The position numbers were made by a program, and so were the translations under genes. Shown here piece by piece: positions 22,709 to 34,379 of a stretch of 64,000 nucleotides of DNA. The DNA is taken from contig CM022665.1 of the NCBI GenBank assembly GCA_012295275.1, positions 17,915,150 to 17,979,149 on the forward strand, given 5' to 3'. The notes beneath the pieces are model-generated. The model had not been told where the DNA came from and did not search any database. It saw only the letters and a list, made by a program, of their open reading frames with translations. Every line of letters begins with the position of its first letter. Position 1 is the first letter of the stretch. Source of the stretch: Chrysomallon squamiferum. Taxonomy: Eukaryota > Mollusca > Gastropoda > Neomphalida > Peltospiridae.

Positions 22709-23053
22709 TGCTGTCGTTACAATCTACGTAAGACACTTAACAGATCTCAAAGGCAAAAAAAAAAAAAAACACTACCTTTTGGTATTTTATTATTATTTTT
22801 TTTTTTACCTTCATTCTGTCTTTATACATATCTGTATTTCTTTCCATGCGATAGTAAAAAAAATATATATATATATATATACCGAGAGAGACATCATATT
22901 GCTGAATTTTCTTGTTACTGCCGCAGCACTAAGTCACTATATGGTGACAATTGAATAATGGATTGTCATTTAAACTACTATCACTTTTATATGTAACATG
23001 CAACGTACGTGATTCTGTCTTGTGACGACGCTAGAAATCTTCTCAAAGACACT

Positions 23054-23188
23054 TTAGGGACATCTAGTCCTTGTCACCTCAACCTTAGGGACATCTAGTC
23101 CTTGACACTTCATCCTTAGGGACATCTAGTCCAAATCACTTCAACATTAGGGACACCTAATCCTTGTCACTTCAACCGTAGGGAGATT
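23054..23188. repeat. 31-bp minisatellite, unit 3
   Basis: Repeat starts at 23,054, then every 31 bp to the partial unit at 23,178. Same copy number and variants as unit 2. Confidence 0.95.
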
Positions 23189-23494
23189 ATTACAAAATAA
23201 ATATCGTTATGTCACTAATTGTGTCACATCCTATCATGAGAGTGATAATTTTTCACTCTTTATTTTTATACATATATATATATGGGATGTTACATATACA
23301 AAAATATATATTAAGATTTTATTATTGTATATTTTTTAATTTAATTTTTTATATAGTTTTTAAAATTATTTATTATATTAGAACACTTCTGAAAACCAAA
23401 AGATAAAAGTAAGAATAATATATTTAATTAAAATAAAATAATAATAAAAAATAAGACTAACACTGTATAACAAATTAGAAAAATAATCGTCCAC

Positions 23495-23525
<31 letters not shown>

Positions 23526-23894
23526 TATTTATTTTTTTATTTATTTATTGTGTGTGCTCTTCAGTTTAAATGTATTAATTTAAAACTGCTGTCATACAAT
23601 GGTGCATAGATACAGCTATCTGAGAACCTTTAAAGACAATACATGTCCGTCTATCGCTTTTATACGTTTACATATAAAATTTTAGCCAGTCATTATTCAT
23701 GCTTCTCTTGTTTCCACGGTGACGAAAATAGTTTTTGAAAATAACTTTTTCGTCAATAAAATATTAACTTTTCAATTATCCCTGTCGTTTTAACAAAACT
23801 TAGTGTATTCCATTGTTTTAGTGATTACATGTCTGTAGTAACGTGAAGAATGGATATATCCCAGGAGATGATGACAACAAAATGTATTGTTATC

Positions 23895-24400
23895 ATCAAT
23901 CTTTCTTTCTCCCTTTCCTTGTCCTTTGTCATTCTTTCTATGCTTTCTAAATGTCTCTCTCTTTCTCTCTTTCCCTGTCCATTTTCAGTATTTCTATGCT
24001 TTATAAATGTCTCTCTCTTTCTCTCTTTCCCTGTCCAGTTTCAGTATTTCTATGCTTTATAAATGTCTCTCTCTTTTTCTCTTCCCCTGACCATTTTCAG
24101 TATTTCTATGCTTTATAAATGTCTGTCTCTTTCTCTCTTTCCCTGTCCATTTTCAGTATTTCTATGCTTTATAAATGTCTCTGTCTTTTCTCACTTTCCT
24201 GTCCATTTCTCACATTCTCATTATTTCTATGCTTTATAAATGTCTCTCTCTTTCTCCCTTTCTTTGTCCTTTCTCAGTTTTTCTATGCTTTCTAAATGTC
24301 TCTCTCTTTCTCCCTTTCTTTGTCCTATCTCAATCTTTCTATGCTTTCTAAATGTCTCTCTCTTTCTCCTTTTCTTTGTCCTTTCTCAGTCTTTCTATGC
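23895..24400. repeat. 56-bp pyrimidine minisatellite, unit 3
   Basis: Eight full repeats and a terminal partial one, in the same block order as unit 2, with small private indels near 24,075 and 24,187. Confidence 0.95.
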
Positions 24401-24519
24401 TTTAAATAGTGAAACCGGTAATGAAATAAACAGCTAAATTTTATTATTTACTGTCATTACAGTAGAATTTCGTGGACAAATTTTACTTAATTTTTTATTT
24501 TAATTATTATTATTATTAT

Positions 24520-24567
<48 letters not shown>

Positions 24568-24974
24568 AAGCAGCAGAAGTAGTAGTAGTAGTAATAGAAG
24601 TAGTAGCAGCAGTGGTAGTAATGGTAGTAGTAGTAGCATCGTTTCTGGTAGTTATTTTTTATTATTATTTTATTTATGTATTCATTATTTATTTTTTTTT
24701 TATTTTTTTTTTTTCATGTACATGCATATGATGTAAGGGACGTAACTTACAATTCATTGTTGAGATAGTTTTTCTTAAAGGTTGTGGTTCTTTTTCATCA
24801 AATTTTACAATAAACAAACCACTGTCAGTACATTATTGTTGTTGTATTTATTATCATTGTTATTAATAGTGTATTAGTAATAGTAGTAGGAATAGCATAT
24901 GATTATTGTAAGTGATAATAAACGTTTTAGTAACTACAACACATCATTATTGTTGCTGTATTGATATTAGTAGT

Positions 24975-25008
<34 letters not shown>

Positions 25009-25574
25009 ACAGTAGTAGTAGTAATAGTAGTAACAGTAGAAATAGTATGTGATTATTATAATGATTAGTAAACGTTTTAGTAAGTACACCCCTATTAATA
25101 CATTATTATTGTTGTTGCTTTGATATTAGTAGTAGTAGTGGTACTAGGAGTAGTAACAGCAGCAGTAGTAATAGCAGCAGCAGCAGCAGTAAGAATAGTA
25201 GTACTGTCCAACGTATTTTAATTAGCCTAAAGGTTTTAAAACTGGTCTCTATGGCCACTGGATCTATTCTCTTCCGTGCGTTCACGGAATATTTCCCAAC
25301 ACAGTAATAGCTCGTACGTGCTATCTTGACTATTGGAAAATGCTTCGGGAGGGGGGAATGAATAATCTAATTTGTTTTCAATAAATAACGTTATAGAGAA
25401 AGCCCAGTGTCATCTAATCATTACATGAAAAGAAGAAGAAGGACAACAACAACAACAACAAATAAAAAAAATAAAAATTACTGATAATAATAATCTTAAA
25501 GTTAATTAATAACTTAGGATAATGGGGAAATAATATAATTGTTTTTCATTCTGTATCAATTTCTATACATCAGT

Positions 25575-25657
<83 letters not shown>

Positions 25658-25785
25658 TTGGGGTGTCTACCTGTCTATAATGATTATTTATATACCTATT
25701 TAAATTAACAAATCATTGAAATTGTATATGAATGTATATATGGGAATATTTGTGCCTTTGTGTGTGCGTCTGTGTGTGTGTGTGC

Positions 25786-25851
<66 letters not shown>

Positions 25852-26190
25852 TTCATATGTCTTCTTTTAATCAATCGGATAAGCTATCCATGTCACACTC
25901 GGAGTGTTGTGACCTGAATGCTAAGCGAATTCGACTCACACAAACGAAAGATGTAAAACAAAGGGAAACCCCCTCTTTCAACTGACCCATTTTCGTTATA
26001 AATATAGAATAAAATTTTAATTATTAATTTTTAAATTTATTTATTTTTTAGTTCTTCTATGTGTGCGTAGGTTTCTATATCACGATAGTATATTTCTTGC
26101 TTGCAATTGTAATTTATTTTACATATATAACTTAATATGTGGATTTTGAATGTAGGTTATATAGCTTAAATTAAGATAATGTATTGTCAT

Positions 26191-26258
26191 TGAGGTATGG
26201 TAGTGCGCTATGCGTGGTGAGTTACGGCTCGTACTGAAGGGAGTTCAAATCCTAACGG
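26191..26258 (+). ncRNA. tRNA-like sequence, unit 4
   Basis: Third identical copy of the tRNA-like segment (see 19,085). Confidence 0.5.
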
Positions 26259-26610
26259 TGCTGTCGTTACAATCTACGTAAGACACTTAACAGATCTCAA
26301 AGGCAAAAAGAAAAAAAACACTACCTTTTGGTATTTTATTATTATTATTTTTTTTTTTTACCTTCATTCTGTCTTTATACATATCTGTATTTCTTTCCAT
26401 GCGATAGTAAAAAAAAATATATATATATATATATATACCGAGAGAGACATCATATTGCTGAATTTTCTTGTTACTGCCGCAGCACTAAGTCACTATATGG
26501 TGACAATTGAATAATGGATTGTCATTTAAACTACTATCACTTTTATATGTAACATGCAACGTACGTGATTCTGTCTTGTGACGACGCTAGAAATCTTTCT
26601 CAAAGACACT

Positions 26611-26745
26611 TTAGGGACATCTAGTCCTTGTCACCTCAACCTTAGGGACATCTAGTCCTTGACACTTCATCCTTAGGGACATCTAGTCCAAATCACTTCA
26701 ACATTAGGGACACCTAATCCTTGTCACTTCAACCGTAGGGAGATT
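26611..26745. repeat. 31-bp minisatellite, unit 4
   Basis: Repeat starts at 26,611 with 31-bp spacing to a partial unit at 26,735. Same as units 2 and 3. Confidence 0.95.
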
Positions 26746-27051
26746 ATTACAAAATAAATATCGTTATGTCACTAATTGTGTCACATCCTATCATGAGAGT
26801 GATAATTTTTCACTCTTTATTTTTATACATATATATATATGGGATGTTACATATACAAAAATATATATTAAGATTTTATTATTGTATATTTTTTAATTTA
26901 ATTTTTTATATAGTTTTTAAAATTATTTATTATATTAGAACACTTCTGAAAACCAAAAGATAAAAGTAAGAATAATATATTTAATTAAAATAAAATAATA
27001 ATAAAAAATAAGACTAACACTGTATAACAAATTAGAAAAATAATCGTCCAC

Positions 27052-27082
<31 letters not shown>

Positions 27083-27452
27083 TATTTATTTTTTTATTTA
27101 TTTATTGTGTGTGCTCTTCAGTTTAAATGTATTAATTTAAAACTGCTGTCATACAATGGTGCATAGATACAGCTATCTGAGAACCTTAAAAGACAATACA
27201 TGTCCGTCTATCGCTTTTATACGTTTACATATAAAATTTTAGCCAGTCATTATTCATGCTTCTCTTGTTTCCACGGTGACGAAAATAGTTTTTGAAAATA
27301 ACTTTTTCGTCAATAAAATATTAACTTTTCAATTATCCCCTGTCGTTTTAACAAAACTTAGTGTTTTCCATTGTTTTAGTGATTACATGTCTGTAGTAAC
27401 GTGAAGAATGGATATATCCCTGGAGATGATGACAACAAAATGTATTGTTATC

Positions 27453-27785
27453 ATCAATCTTTCTTTCTCCCTTTCCTTGTCCTTTGTCATTCTTTCTATG
27501 CTTTCTAAATGTCTCTCTCTTTCTCTCTTTCCCTGTCCGTTTTCAGTATTTCTATGCTTTATAAATGTCTGTCTCTTTCTCTCTTTCCCTGTCCAGTTTC
27601 AGTATTTCTATGCTTTATAAATGTCTCTCTCTTTCTCTCTTTTCCTGTCCATTTTCAGTATTTCTATGCTTTATAAATGTCTCTCTCTTTCTCTCTTTCC
27701 CTGTCCATTTTCAGTATTTCTATGCTTTATAAATGTCTCTCTCTTTCCCTGTCCATTTTCAGTATTTCTATGCTTTATAAAAGTC
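27453..27785. repeat. 56-bp pyrimidine minisatellite, unit 4 (truncated)
   Basis: Repeat starts at 27,509, 27,565, 27,621, 27,677 and 27,733, then a shortened unit to about 27,781. Only the CCTGTCCATTTTCAG type is present. The TTTGTCCTTTCTCAG block and the array tail are lost. Confidence 0.9.
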
Positions 27786-27952
27786 TCGCTCTTTCTCTGT
27801 CTCTTTCTCCCTTTCCCTATCCCCTCTACATTTTCAATCTTTCTATACTCTCGAAACCTCTCTCTTTCTCTCCCAGACTTTGTCTCTCTGTTTCTAAGTT
27901 TCTGTCTCTCATTCTTATTCTTTCTTTCTTTCCATATCTGTCTCCAAATCAT

Positions 27953-28032
<80 letters not shown>

Positions 28033-28190
28033 CTTTCTCTTTCCCTCTCGATCTCTACACTACACTGTCAATCTTTCTATACTCTCTCACGCTCTCTAAG
28101 CCTTTCCTCTGGTTCTGTTCGTTTGTCTGTGTATCTGTCTTTCTCTCTGTGAATCTCTATCGCTTTCTCTTCGACTGACCTTTGACATCA
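27786..28190. repeat. TC-rich low complexity with (CT)n
   Basis: Imperfect TC-rich DNA replaces the rest of unit 4. A pure (CT)n tract lies at about 27,955-28,029. Frames through it are compositional. Confidence 0.9.
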
Positions 28191-28559
28191 GACCATTTAT
28201 CATGTTTAAAAAAACAAACAAACAAACAAACAAAACAACAAAAAAAAACCGAACACACCATCCATCATCCACATTATTATATAAATATTTTATTTTTTAA
28301 TTTAAAATTTTTCTTTCATGAAATCCATTAACAACAGAATCACTTGCTATAATAGATTCTGAGGTATTACCTCTTGCTTTTCTCAAAAAGGATTACTATA
28401 ATGTATGCATATTTAAAGGTCTGTTTGATGTATCTGTCTCTGTATGTAAAATAATCAACATTTTAATAACATCACACAGAACAAACACCAGACTACACAT
28501 TCATTATCGTGTGTGTCTATTTGTGATACTTTGAAAATTTCACCTTCCATATACTTAAT
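28191..28559. other. AT-rich DNA, no gene seen
   Basis: Right flank of the array. (AAAC)n near 28,208-28,235, then unique AT-rich sequence. Confidence 0.5.
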
Positions 28560-28715
28560 TACAATTTTATTTCATAACTGTATATGTTTACACTTTTTGT
28601 AATTGTATTTGCATTTTTCACTTACACAATTAAAAATGTATGTTTATTTGTAACTCTGTGTAGTTTTGTAATTGTAATCTACAATTTTATTCTTTTTGTA
28701 ACTGTATGACATTAT
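28560..28715. repeat. Degenerate tandem repeat, ~45-60 bp
   Basis: Variants of CTTTTTGTAATTGTA and ACAATTTTATT recur near 28,562, 28,593, 28,662 and 28,692. Short and diverged. Confidence 0.45.
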
Positions 28716-29100
28716 TCTTAGTGCTGCACGTAAATTTCTGTTCTGTAGATATTGAGGTCAGTCACTCGAGAATTGACCTTGATTTTATTCATTCATGATA
28801 ATTAAAATGATTTGCTGACTGAATTGCCGGTTGGCATCCATATTTAAAAACCTGACTGGTGATAACGCAGTCTAATTGATCTAAAAAAATAAAATAAAAA
28901 AACTTATTTCGTCACGAATGATTGAAGAGTGTAAAATTGATCACTGGAAATGATGCATAGCAATGTGATGTGGCCATAAATAAATAATTTTAATAGCTGC
29001 TGGGATCTATTAAATGTATTAAACAGTTATCCTGTGTTTGATCTCTTAAAAATGGTCTGGTAGAATTTTTAAAAAAGAAAAAAAAAAAACCTTACAGGGT
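28716..29100. other. AT-rich DNA, no gene seen
   Basis: Unique sequence with short A-rich runs near 29,068-29,089. Confidence 0.5.
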
Positions 29101-29200
29101 AATAATATCATTGAACCTCAGTGAACAACATAGTCTGTAGGCTTTGAGATCAAATCTTGGTATCGGAACACACATAACTTCTCTATACGTGAAATGAATA
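29101..29200 (+). mobile_element. Possible tRNA-derived SINE fragment
   Basis: TTTGAGATCAAATCTTGGTA (29,144-29,163) resembles a tRNA box B and T-arm, with less AT-rich sequence upstream. No clear box A is present. Tentative. Confidence 0.3.
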
Positions 29201-29356
29201 CAGATATATAAGACTAAAACATCATGAGATATACAATACAGCGACAAATCCAAGTGTGTTACAATCAATAACAGATTAGCAAAAGATATAAAACACAGTA
29301 ATTTGAAAGTGTATAAAATGAACTTAGGACATTAGTTTGAACTACAACATCTCATG

Positions 29357-29388
<32 letters not shown>

Positions 29389-29680
29389 TTAAAAAGGAAG
29401 AATATTCGATTTAACTGAATTTGAAACAACTCCGAAGATAAGAGTTTAAAAGAAAAGAGTAAAAGGGTAATTCATTATTTTCAAATGTTACGAGGTTATT
29501 TTTTCTCTGGTCTGACAGTTACAAAATGAAGAGAGGTTTTTCTAGCTTATTTTAGCAGAGTTCGCATTATCAATTGATTTATGGAGCCGTGACGTAATTT
29601 GTGTGAAGTATATTTTGTGTAATCTTAGGCTAGTACATGTAAGAAAGGCAGAGTCGTATAATATTTTGTATCAAATATGC
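29201..29680. other. AT-rich DNA with ~30-bp poly-A
   Basis: A poly-A tract occupies about 29,356-29,385, otherwise unique AT-rich DNA. No gene. Confidence 0.5.
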
Positions 29681-29880
29681 TTGATTATATATTTATTTAT
29701 TTATTTATTATTTATTTATTCATTATTATTATTATTATTTTGTGTGTGTCTTAGTATTTATTTATTTTTAAAATTTTATTTATTTTTATATTTATTTCGT
29801 TATTTACTTGATAACTATGGTATTTACTGTTTTTCTTCTTAAATTTATTTTATTAATTTTAAAATTTTGTTTTAAAGGAT
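29681..29880. repeat. (TTTA)n low-complexity block
   Basis: Imperfect TTTA tetranucleotides, about 200 bp. Confidence 0.8.
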
Positions 29881-30814
29881 AAAGATAAAGATAAAAACTA
29901 ACTAACTAAATAACGTTTTTTATGCTTTTTATAATGAGGGCGGTCCCATAATTTCAAAAATGAGGACACGAACATTGTGGTGGATGTATTTCAAGATAAA
30001 ATTAGTTTAATTTTGCATAATAACAACAGCAACAACAACAACGGAGACAAAAAACACACGTCAAAAATACTTTCCGCAGCGACTGGAGCGCGTTAGTATG
30101 TAATCATTGAACGTCAGTTTATAAAGAAATTTTGATACGATTTTCTCAAATAATATTGTAATCCCCGATGATGATGATGATGATAATGACGTAAATAAAC
30201 AGACAGAAGATTAGTTCAAGAAGCATTAATAAATTACATTTAGGTTTAACTGGTTTAACGATAATGGCTCAGAGAGTAAACCCGATTCTTTTGTTTATTA
30301 GAATCGTTTATATTTGCATACTATATTCATCTTTCAATAGTCAGGAAAGTGTACTTGTCCGCAATATTGTTTGTCAATGCTGGTGATCTGGGTGAAATTT
30401 AGAAATAAAATAATTAAAATATTAATAATGAAACAGAAATAAAGTATATTAAATTGTTTAATTTCAAATTCTAATTCAAATATAATTTAAAAAAAAATAA
30501 AAAATAAAAATAAATATGTGGTAATAAATTTATAAATGCAGGAAACAGAATATGAAGTTTACCTATTACATTATTAACGAACAGTAAATATACGTTTAAT
30601 ATAACTGTTTACAAGTATATCAGCCGTAATGGTATGTCTGCATTGACAAAAACAAAACAAAACAAAACAAAAAACATCGCAGCCTATGTTGTTCGCCGTA
30701 GTCTTCTTATTTACTGTTAGTGTCAAGTTTTGTCTCCTCTTTACGCAACGATTTCTTGGAAAATAATAATAAAAAGTTAGGTATACTTTTTAGTTCAGAC
30801 AACAGTAAATTAAT

Positions 30815-30817
<3 letters not shown>
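29881..30817. other. AT-rich DNA, no gene recognised
   Basis: Unique AT-rich sequence with small (CAA)n (about 30,022-30,045), (GAT)n (about 30,168-30,188) and (AAAAC)n (about 30,645-30,672) patches. No coding signature. Confidence 0.5.

Positions 30818-30876
<59 letters not shown>
30818..30876. repeat. (GA)n microsatellite
   Basis: Uninterrupted (GA)n, 59 bp. Confidence 0.95.
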
Positions 30877-30878
<2 letters not shown>

Positions 30879-30899
30879 AACTTTAAATTAGTATTCACC

Positions 30900-31035
30900 A
30901 AACTGGACTTGGGTTAAGCGTTTCGTTATTATCATCTTTGTTAGCAGCGGCTTATGTCGTCTAAATGCAGCTGTATTAGACAGGTCACGTGTCTTCAGAC
31001 CTGAAGGAAGATTATGAAATTTGTTTCTTTTCAGT
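30900..31035. other. Short non-repetitive segment with E-box
   Basis: Higher-complexity stretch including TCACGTGT (a CACGTG E-box core near 30,986) and several CpGs. It could be a regulatory element. There is no direct evidence beyond composition and the motif. Confidence 0.25.
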
Positions 31036-31159
31036 TATTATTATTATTACTGATATCTATATATATATATAACACAATAAATAAAAATGATTGGATTTGA
31101 TTAGGAAAGTTATCGTTTTGAGATCTTATCAATATTACAAAATTAGTTTTTGCTTTTCA

Positions 31160-31198
<39 letters not shown>

Positions 31199-31475
31199 GA
31201 TTAAAAAAAAAAAAAAAAAAAAAAAAAACAGAAAGAAATAAAGAAAAATAAGAGCAGCAAAGTAATCATCCGCTGCACAACGAAACTGGTATTTTGTGAT
31301 TCGACATGCGACGAAGCATCAGTAATTTTTTACGTGTGTGTGTGTTTTCAGCATCTAATCTTTTCTGCATATCAATGGATTTTAAATAATTATACACAGA
31401 TATACTATCATGCTTCATTTTTATTTCACGCGATACCGACTTACATATTCAACGTTCTTGACTTAGCAACAGCAT

Positions 31476-31507
<32 letters not shown>
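31036..31507. repeat. (TA)n, (ATT)n and poly-A tracts with unique spacers
   Basis: (TA)n near 31,055-31,070, (ATT)n at about 31,160-31,198, poly-A at about 31,203-31,228 and again at about 31,480-31,507. No gene between them. Confidence 0.85.
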
Positions 31508-31510
<3 letters not shown>

Positions 31511-32145
31511 CAACGACTCGGTCCTAATACTGAATGTGACCGTGACGGTGATTAAAATGAAAATCACATTAGTGGATCGTTTAATGCGTCAACATAAAAT
31601 GTAGTCCCTCTAGTTGTACACGGGACTGTGTTAATGGACTTATGAAAACGATATTGATGAGCAATTATGAAGAAGCACCCTCTGAGTTCTTCTGCTTCCG
31701 GATTCTAAGAAAAACAGGCTCCTTTTAAGCATGAGAAGATCATTTCCTATTTTAGTTTGTTGCGAGCTTTAAAATAACAAATTAAATATATGAAATTAAA
31801 TTAAATTTAAATTAATTAATTATTCAAATAAATATTTGTGGAGGAACAGAAAAAAAGAAAAAGAAAAAAGAAATACAAAGGATGGATAAGTACATCTTAA
31901 ATTCGATACTGATTTTGGTGTAACTTTTTGTCAGTCTCTAAGTATATTTATTATTTCGTTAGATATGTTGTAGCTGGATAATGCTTGCCCGGGGCCTTCG
32001 ACGCAAAACTTTACTCCCCAGCTGGTATCAACAACAGAGGTATAGTCTGACCGTGACGTCACTGAAATCGCCTCTGTACATTCAGATATTTACTCGTTTG
32101 TAATTATATTGTGTAATACTAACATAAAATATGTCATTTACCAGG
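31508..32145. other. Non-repetitive segments, no gene recognised
   Basis: 31,508-31,760 and 31,965-32,130 are less AT-rich than their surroundings and hold a CRE-like TGACGTCA near 32,054. No open frame looks coding. Between them lies plain AT-rich DNA. Confidence 0.35.
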
Positions 32146-32159
32146 ATCATAGAAACTCC

Positions 32160-32280
32160 ACTGCGATGATGATGATGACGATGATGACAACAATAATAAT
32201 AATAACAAACAACAATCACTACAACGACAACAACAACAACAGTAACAATATTAATAATAATATTTGGTGAATAATAATAT
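32160..32280. repeat. (GAT)/(AAT)/(CAA) triplet block
   Basis: Mixed trinucleotide repeats, interrupted. Confidence 0.8.
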
Positions 32281-32359
32281 GTGGTATAAAGGATATAATT
32301 ACGACGAAATTACACACTGTGTATATAACAATAATTATCGAAATAAATAAACTCGTCTT

Positions 32360-32660
32360 CGAATACGGTTTCATTAAAACCAAAACAAACCAGATTAGAT
32401 GTGTTCCAGTATCAGACGTGCCTACTGTTTGTGAGATGGGGGTATTAGCTTGTAGTAGAGGTGGACGGTAACAGGTTTTCGCTAACACCGCTAAGTGCCG
32501 ACAGACCACACAATATGCCATCCAGACTTTTAAACAATTATCACTACCATGGCTAGTCCGCAAAATACGATAACACTATGATTAAATTTTCTTCAGGAGA
32601 CATTTTCTCCGAATATAGCCCGGGGTCTAACATGTGTTTCAACGTAGTCGTTGTTCGTGG
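32360..32660. other. Non-repetitive segment, unrecognised
   Basis: A higher-GC stretch whose minus strand is open over about 60 residues (32,345-32,563). The sequence has no motif I recognise. Without splice sites or homology I leave it unassigned. It could also be a transposon remnant. Confidence 0.3.
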
Positions 32661-32775
32661 AAAGCTGCAGCAACTTATAAACAGTGTCTTTAAAAGGACA
32701 TTTAAAAAACGGTTTTCCACTGAGAGTGACTGATTTTATTTTAAAGAACGACTAGAAGCTATAACTTGGTTTGTA

Positions 32776-32780
<5 letters not shown>

Positions 32781-32833
<53 letters not shown>
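32781..32833. repeat. (GA)n microsatellite
   Basis: About 53 bp of pure (GA)n, followed by GATGATGATGATGATAATAA triplets. Confidence 0.95.
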
Positions 32834-32838
<5 letters not shown>

Positions 32839-33120
32839 AATAAAATGATGATGATGATGATAATAATAGATATAATAAATTGTAAAAATCAAAATGTAAT
32901 TTTAGTAGTACGAAAGAAGACGAGTGTACTTAGGTCTACCTGTATTAAAATGATATTGAATGTACCATGTCTGATAATATAAATAAATAAATAAATACAA
33001 TAGTAAAAACAGAAAAGAATGTTATATCATGTAAATCTGTCTATATCAGTATGTTTTCTCATCTTACTATCCATTGATAAAAACATCAGCAACAACAAAA
33101 ACACCATCAAAATAAAGGCT
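32834..33120. other. AT-rich DNA, no gene seen
   Basis: Unique AT-rich sequence with a short (AAAT)n near 32,980-33,000. Confidence 0.5.
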
Positions 33121-33290
33121 GTCTCTGGAATACTTTCTGTTCCAAACAGTACCCATGATCACAGTTTATGAATAGTCATTAAGGCTTTCCTAGCTGTCCA
33201 TAAGAAGGTGCTATAAAGTATCTTTTGCTGCTAATTTATAATTGATAAATGTAGTGGTTGTTCATTTTAGAGAGAGAGAGGTGGGGGAGG
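33121..33290 (+). mobile_element. Short dispersed element, copy A
   Basis: The core at 33,198-33,240 (AAGAAGGTGCTATAAAGTAT, then TTGCTGCTAAT) aligns with cores at 36,330-36,372 and 37,379-37,417 in the same orientation. AAATGTAGTGG follows at 33,247. The combination resembles a short interspersed element I associate with molluscan genomes. That link is from memory and unverified. Confidence 0.45.
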
Positions 33291-33469
33291 GAGGGAGAGA
33301 GAGAAAGGCATGAAGCATGATTTAATATTTTTTAAATAATTAGTCAGGTTATCTTTCCATTTTTCCATCTGTTTGTTAGTGATAATAACAACAAACTGAT
33401 AACAGCAAAAATAATTATTACTGTCATTTTAAAATGTATTTCATTTCAGAATACAAGAGACAACAAACT

Positions 33470-34130
33470 ACATTGTGATGTCTCCAAATGTCATTAACTT
33501 CATTTCAGTAACTATTTGAAGTACCAGTCTGCCCTGAACTGAAACAGTGACAGTCACTAGAGATTTCAGCACAACTGTTATTTTTATATGAAGAAAGTTT
33601 GAGAAAAGCCCTGTTTTATAACGAGATTACTCTCCGGAGTACTGTCAGCCTGGGACAAAATTCTCTGGTCTATTGTCAGTGTGGGACGAAACTGCTCCGG
33701 CTGTCTATTGATCAGAAACACTTGTCAATTAGAGATTAATTGACAACTTCTCATTACCCGGATGGAATTCACATCCCGTCTAGTCAAGGAGTTACATTTA
33801 TACTCACAATTGACATAAAGATTACATTCCATACAATTTCAAACTTTTACTTAACTTGTCACAGGGATGATGCTTTCAGATAGGCTCAATCAATGTTCTT
33901 GTGGATGGTGTTAATCCAACGCATAATCTGGGTTTATTGGATCTCTTTCAACTGCGTTTAATTGCTAATGTAAATTGACGTTAGAAGACTTTCTTTGTAG
34001 GTCAGATGTAGAGCTTCAGAATGAACTCTTTATTTGGAGAATTTAATTTTACAAAAGACTTTTCTCTGAGATGGCTGCAGAAGGAGAGGGATAGACCAAA
34101 ACAAGATGCAGAGGATGATGGGGGAAAGAT
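33470..34130. other. Longest non-repetitive segment in this part
   Basis: About 650 bp of moderate-complexity sequence without microsatellites. It holds a perfect 10-bp inverted repeat, TTGTCAATTA at 33,722-33,731 and TAATTGACAA at 33,737-33,746. There is also a local two-copy repeat (ACTGTCAGCCTGGGACAAAA and ATTGTCAGTGTGGGACGAAA, near 33,642 and 33,673). No open frame looks coding. Candidate conserved non-coding DNA. Confidence 0.35.
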
Positions 34131-34260
34131 AGACCTAACTAGATGTAGATGACGATGATGGGGAGATGGAAAAAACAAAATGTAGAGGAGGAAGATGATG
34201 GAGAGATAGACAAAACAAGATGTACATGAGGATGATGATGATGATGATAATGATAATGTT
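34131..34260. repeat. Short tandem repeat (~50 bp) with (GAT)n
   Basis: GAGAGATAGACAAAACAAGA-like units repeat near 34,088, 34,127, 34,160 and 34,201, ending in GATGATGATGATGATAATGA. The minus-strand open frame here is a by-product. Confidence 0.65.
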
Positions 34261-34379
34261 GGAGAGATACAAGGGAAAAGAGACTGATTCTGCAGTATTT
34301 AGAGAGGTGTATCTCTAAGTGTGGAGGTGAATTCTGGCTGCAGTCATAGTCCATGTAAATATCTCCACCGAGAAGTAAC

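Larger units (their letters stand above)
21171..24718 (+). repeat. Array unit 3 (complete)
   Basis: A complete unit of 3,548 bp. Private differences include AACCTTTAAAGAC near 23,627 (AACCTTAAAAGAC in units 2 and 4) and one lost C in TTATCCCTGTCG near 23,777. These help to place reads on individual copies. Confidence 0.9.
14739..27855 (+). repeat. Macrosatellite: ~3.5-kb unit in 4 tandem copies
   Basis: Four head-to-tail copies share the same internal order: a TACATG.ATATGATG start marker, (TAG)n-rich subrepeats, a unique ACTGGTCTCTATGG segment, (CT)n, (GT)n, an AT-rich unique part, (TA)n, a unique middle, and a 56-bp pyrimidine minisatellite. The start marker lies at 14,749, 17,639, 21,171 and 24,719, giving spacings of 2,890, 3,532 and 3,548. 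The second to fourth copies are almost identical outside microsatellites. The first is shorter and clearly diverged, and the fourth is cut inside the minisatellite. No conserved long open frame exists, so this is non-coding tandem DNA. Confidence 0.95.
24719..27855 (+). repeat. Array unit 4 (truncated)
   Basis: Matches units 2 and 3 to the 56-bp minisatellite, then stops. The TAAATAGTGAAACCGGTAAT tail present in units 1-3 is absent, and TC-rich low-complexity DNA follows. Private changes include GTGACCTGAATG near 25,911 and CCCTGGAGATG near 27,418. Confidence 0.9.

Noticed and set aside
27621-28178. 185-codon + frame across the unit 4 minisatellite and (CT)n
   Set aside because: It reads through the 56-bp stop-free repeat and a (CT)n tract. 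Other array units do not conserve the frame.
31586-31640. AGTCCC...GGGACT inverted repeat as a structured RNA
   Set aside because: A single 6-bp stem with a 13-base loop is expected by chance. No further pairing or conserved motif was seen.
32345-32563. Minus-strand open frame in a GC-raised segment as a gene
   Set aside because: No family resemblance, no delimiting splice sites and no neighbouring exon. Kept only as an unrecognised segment.
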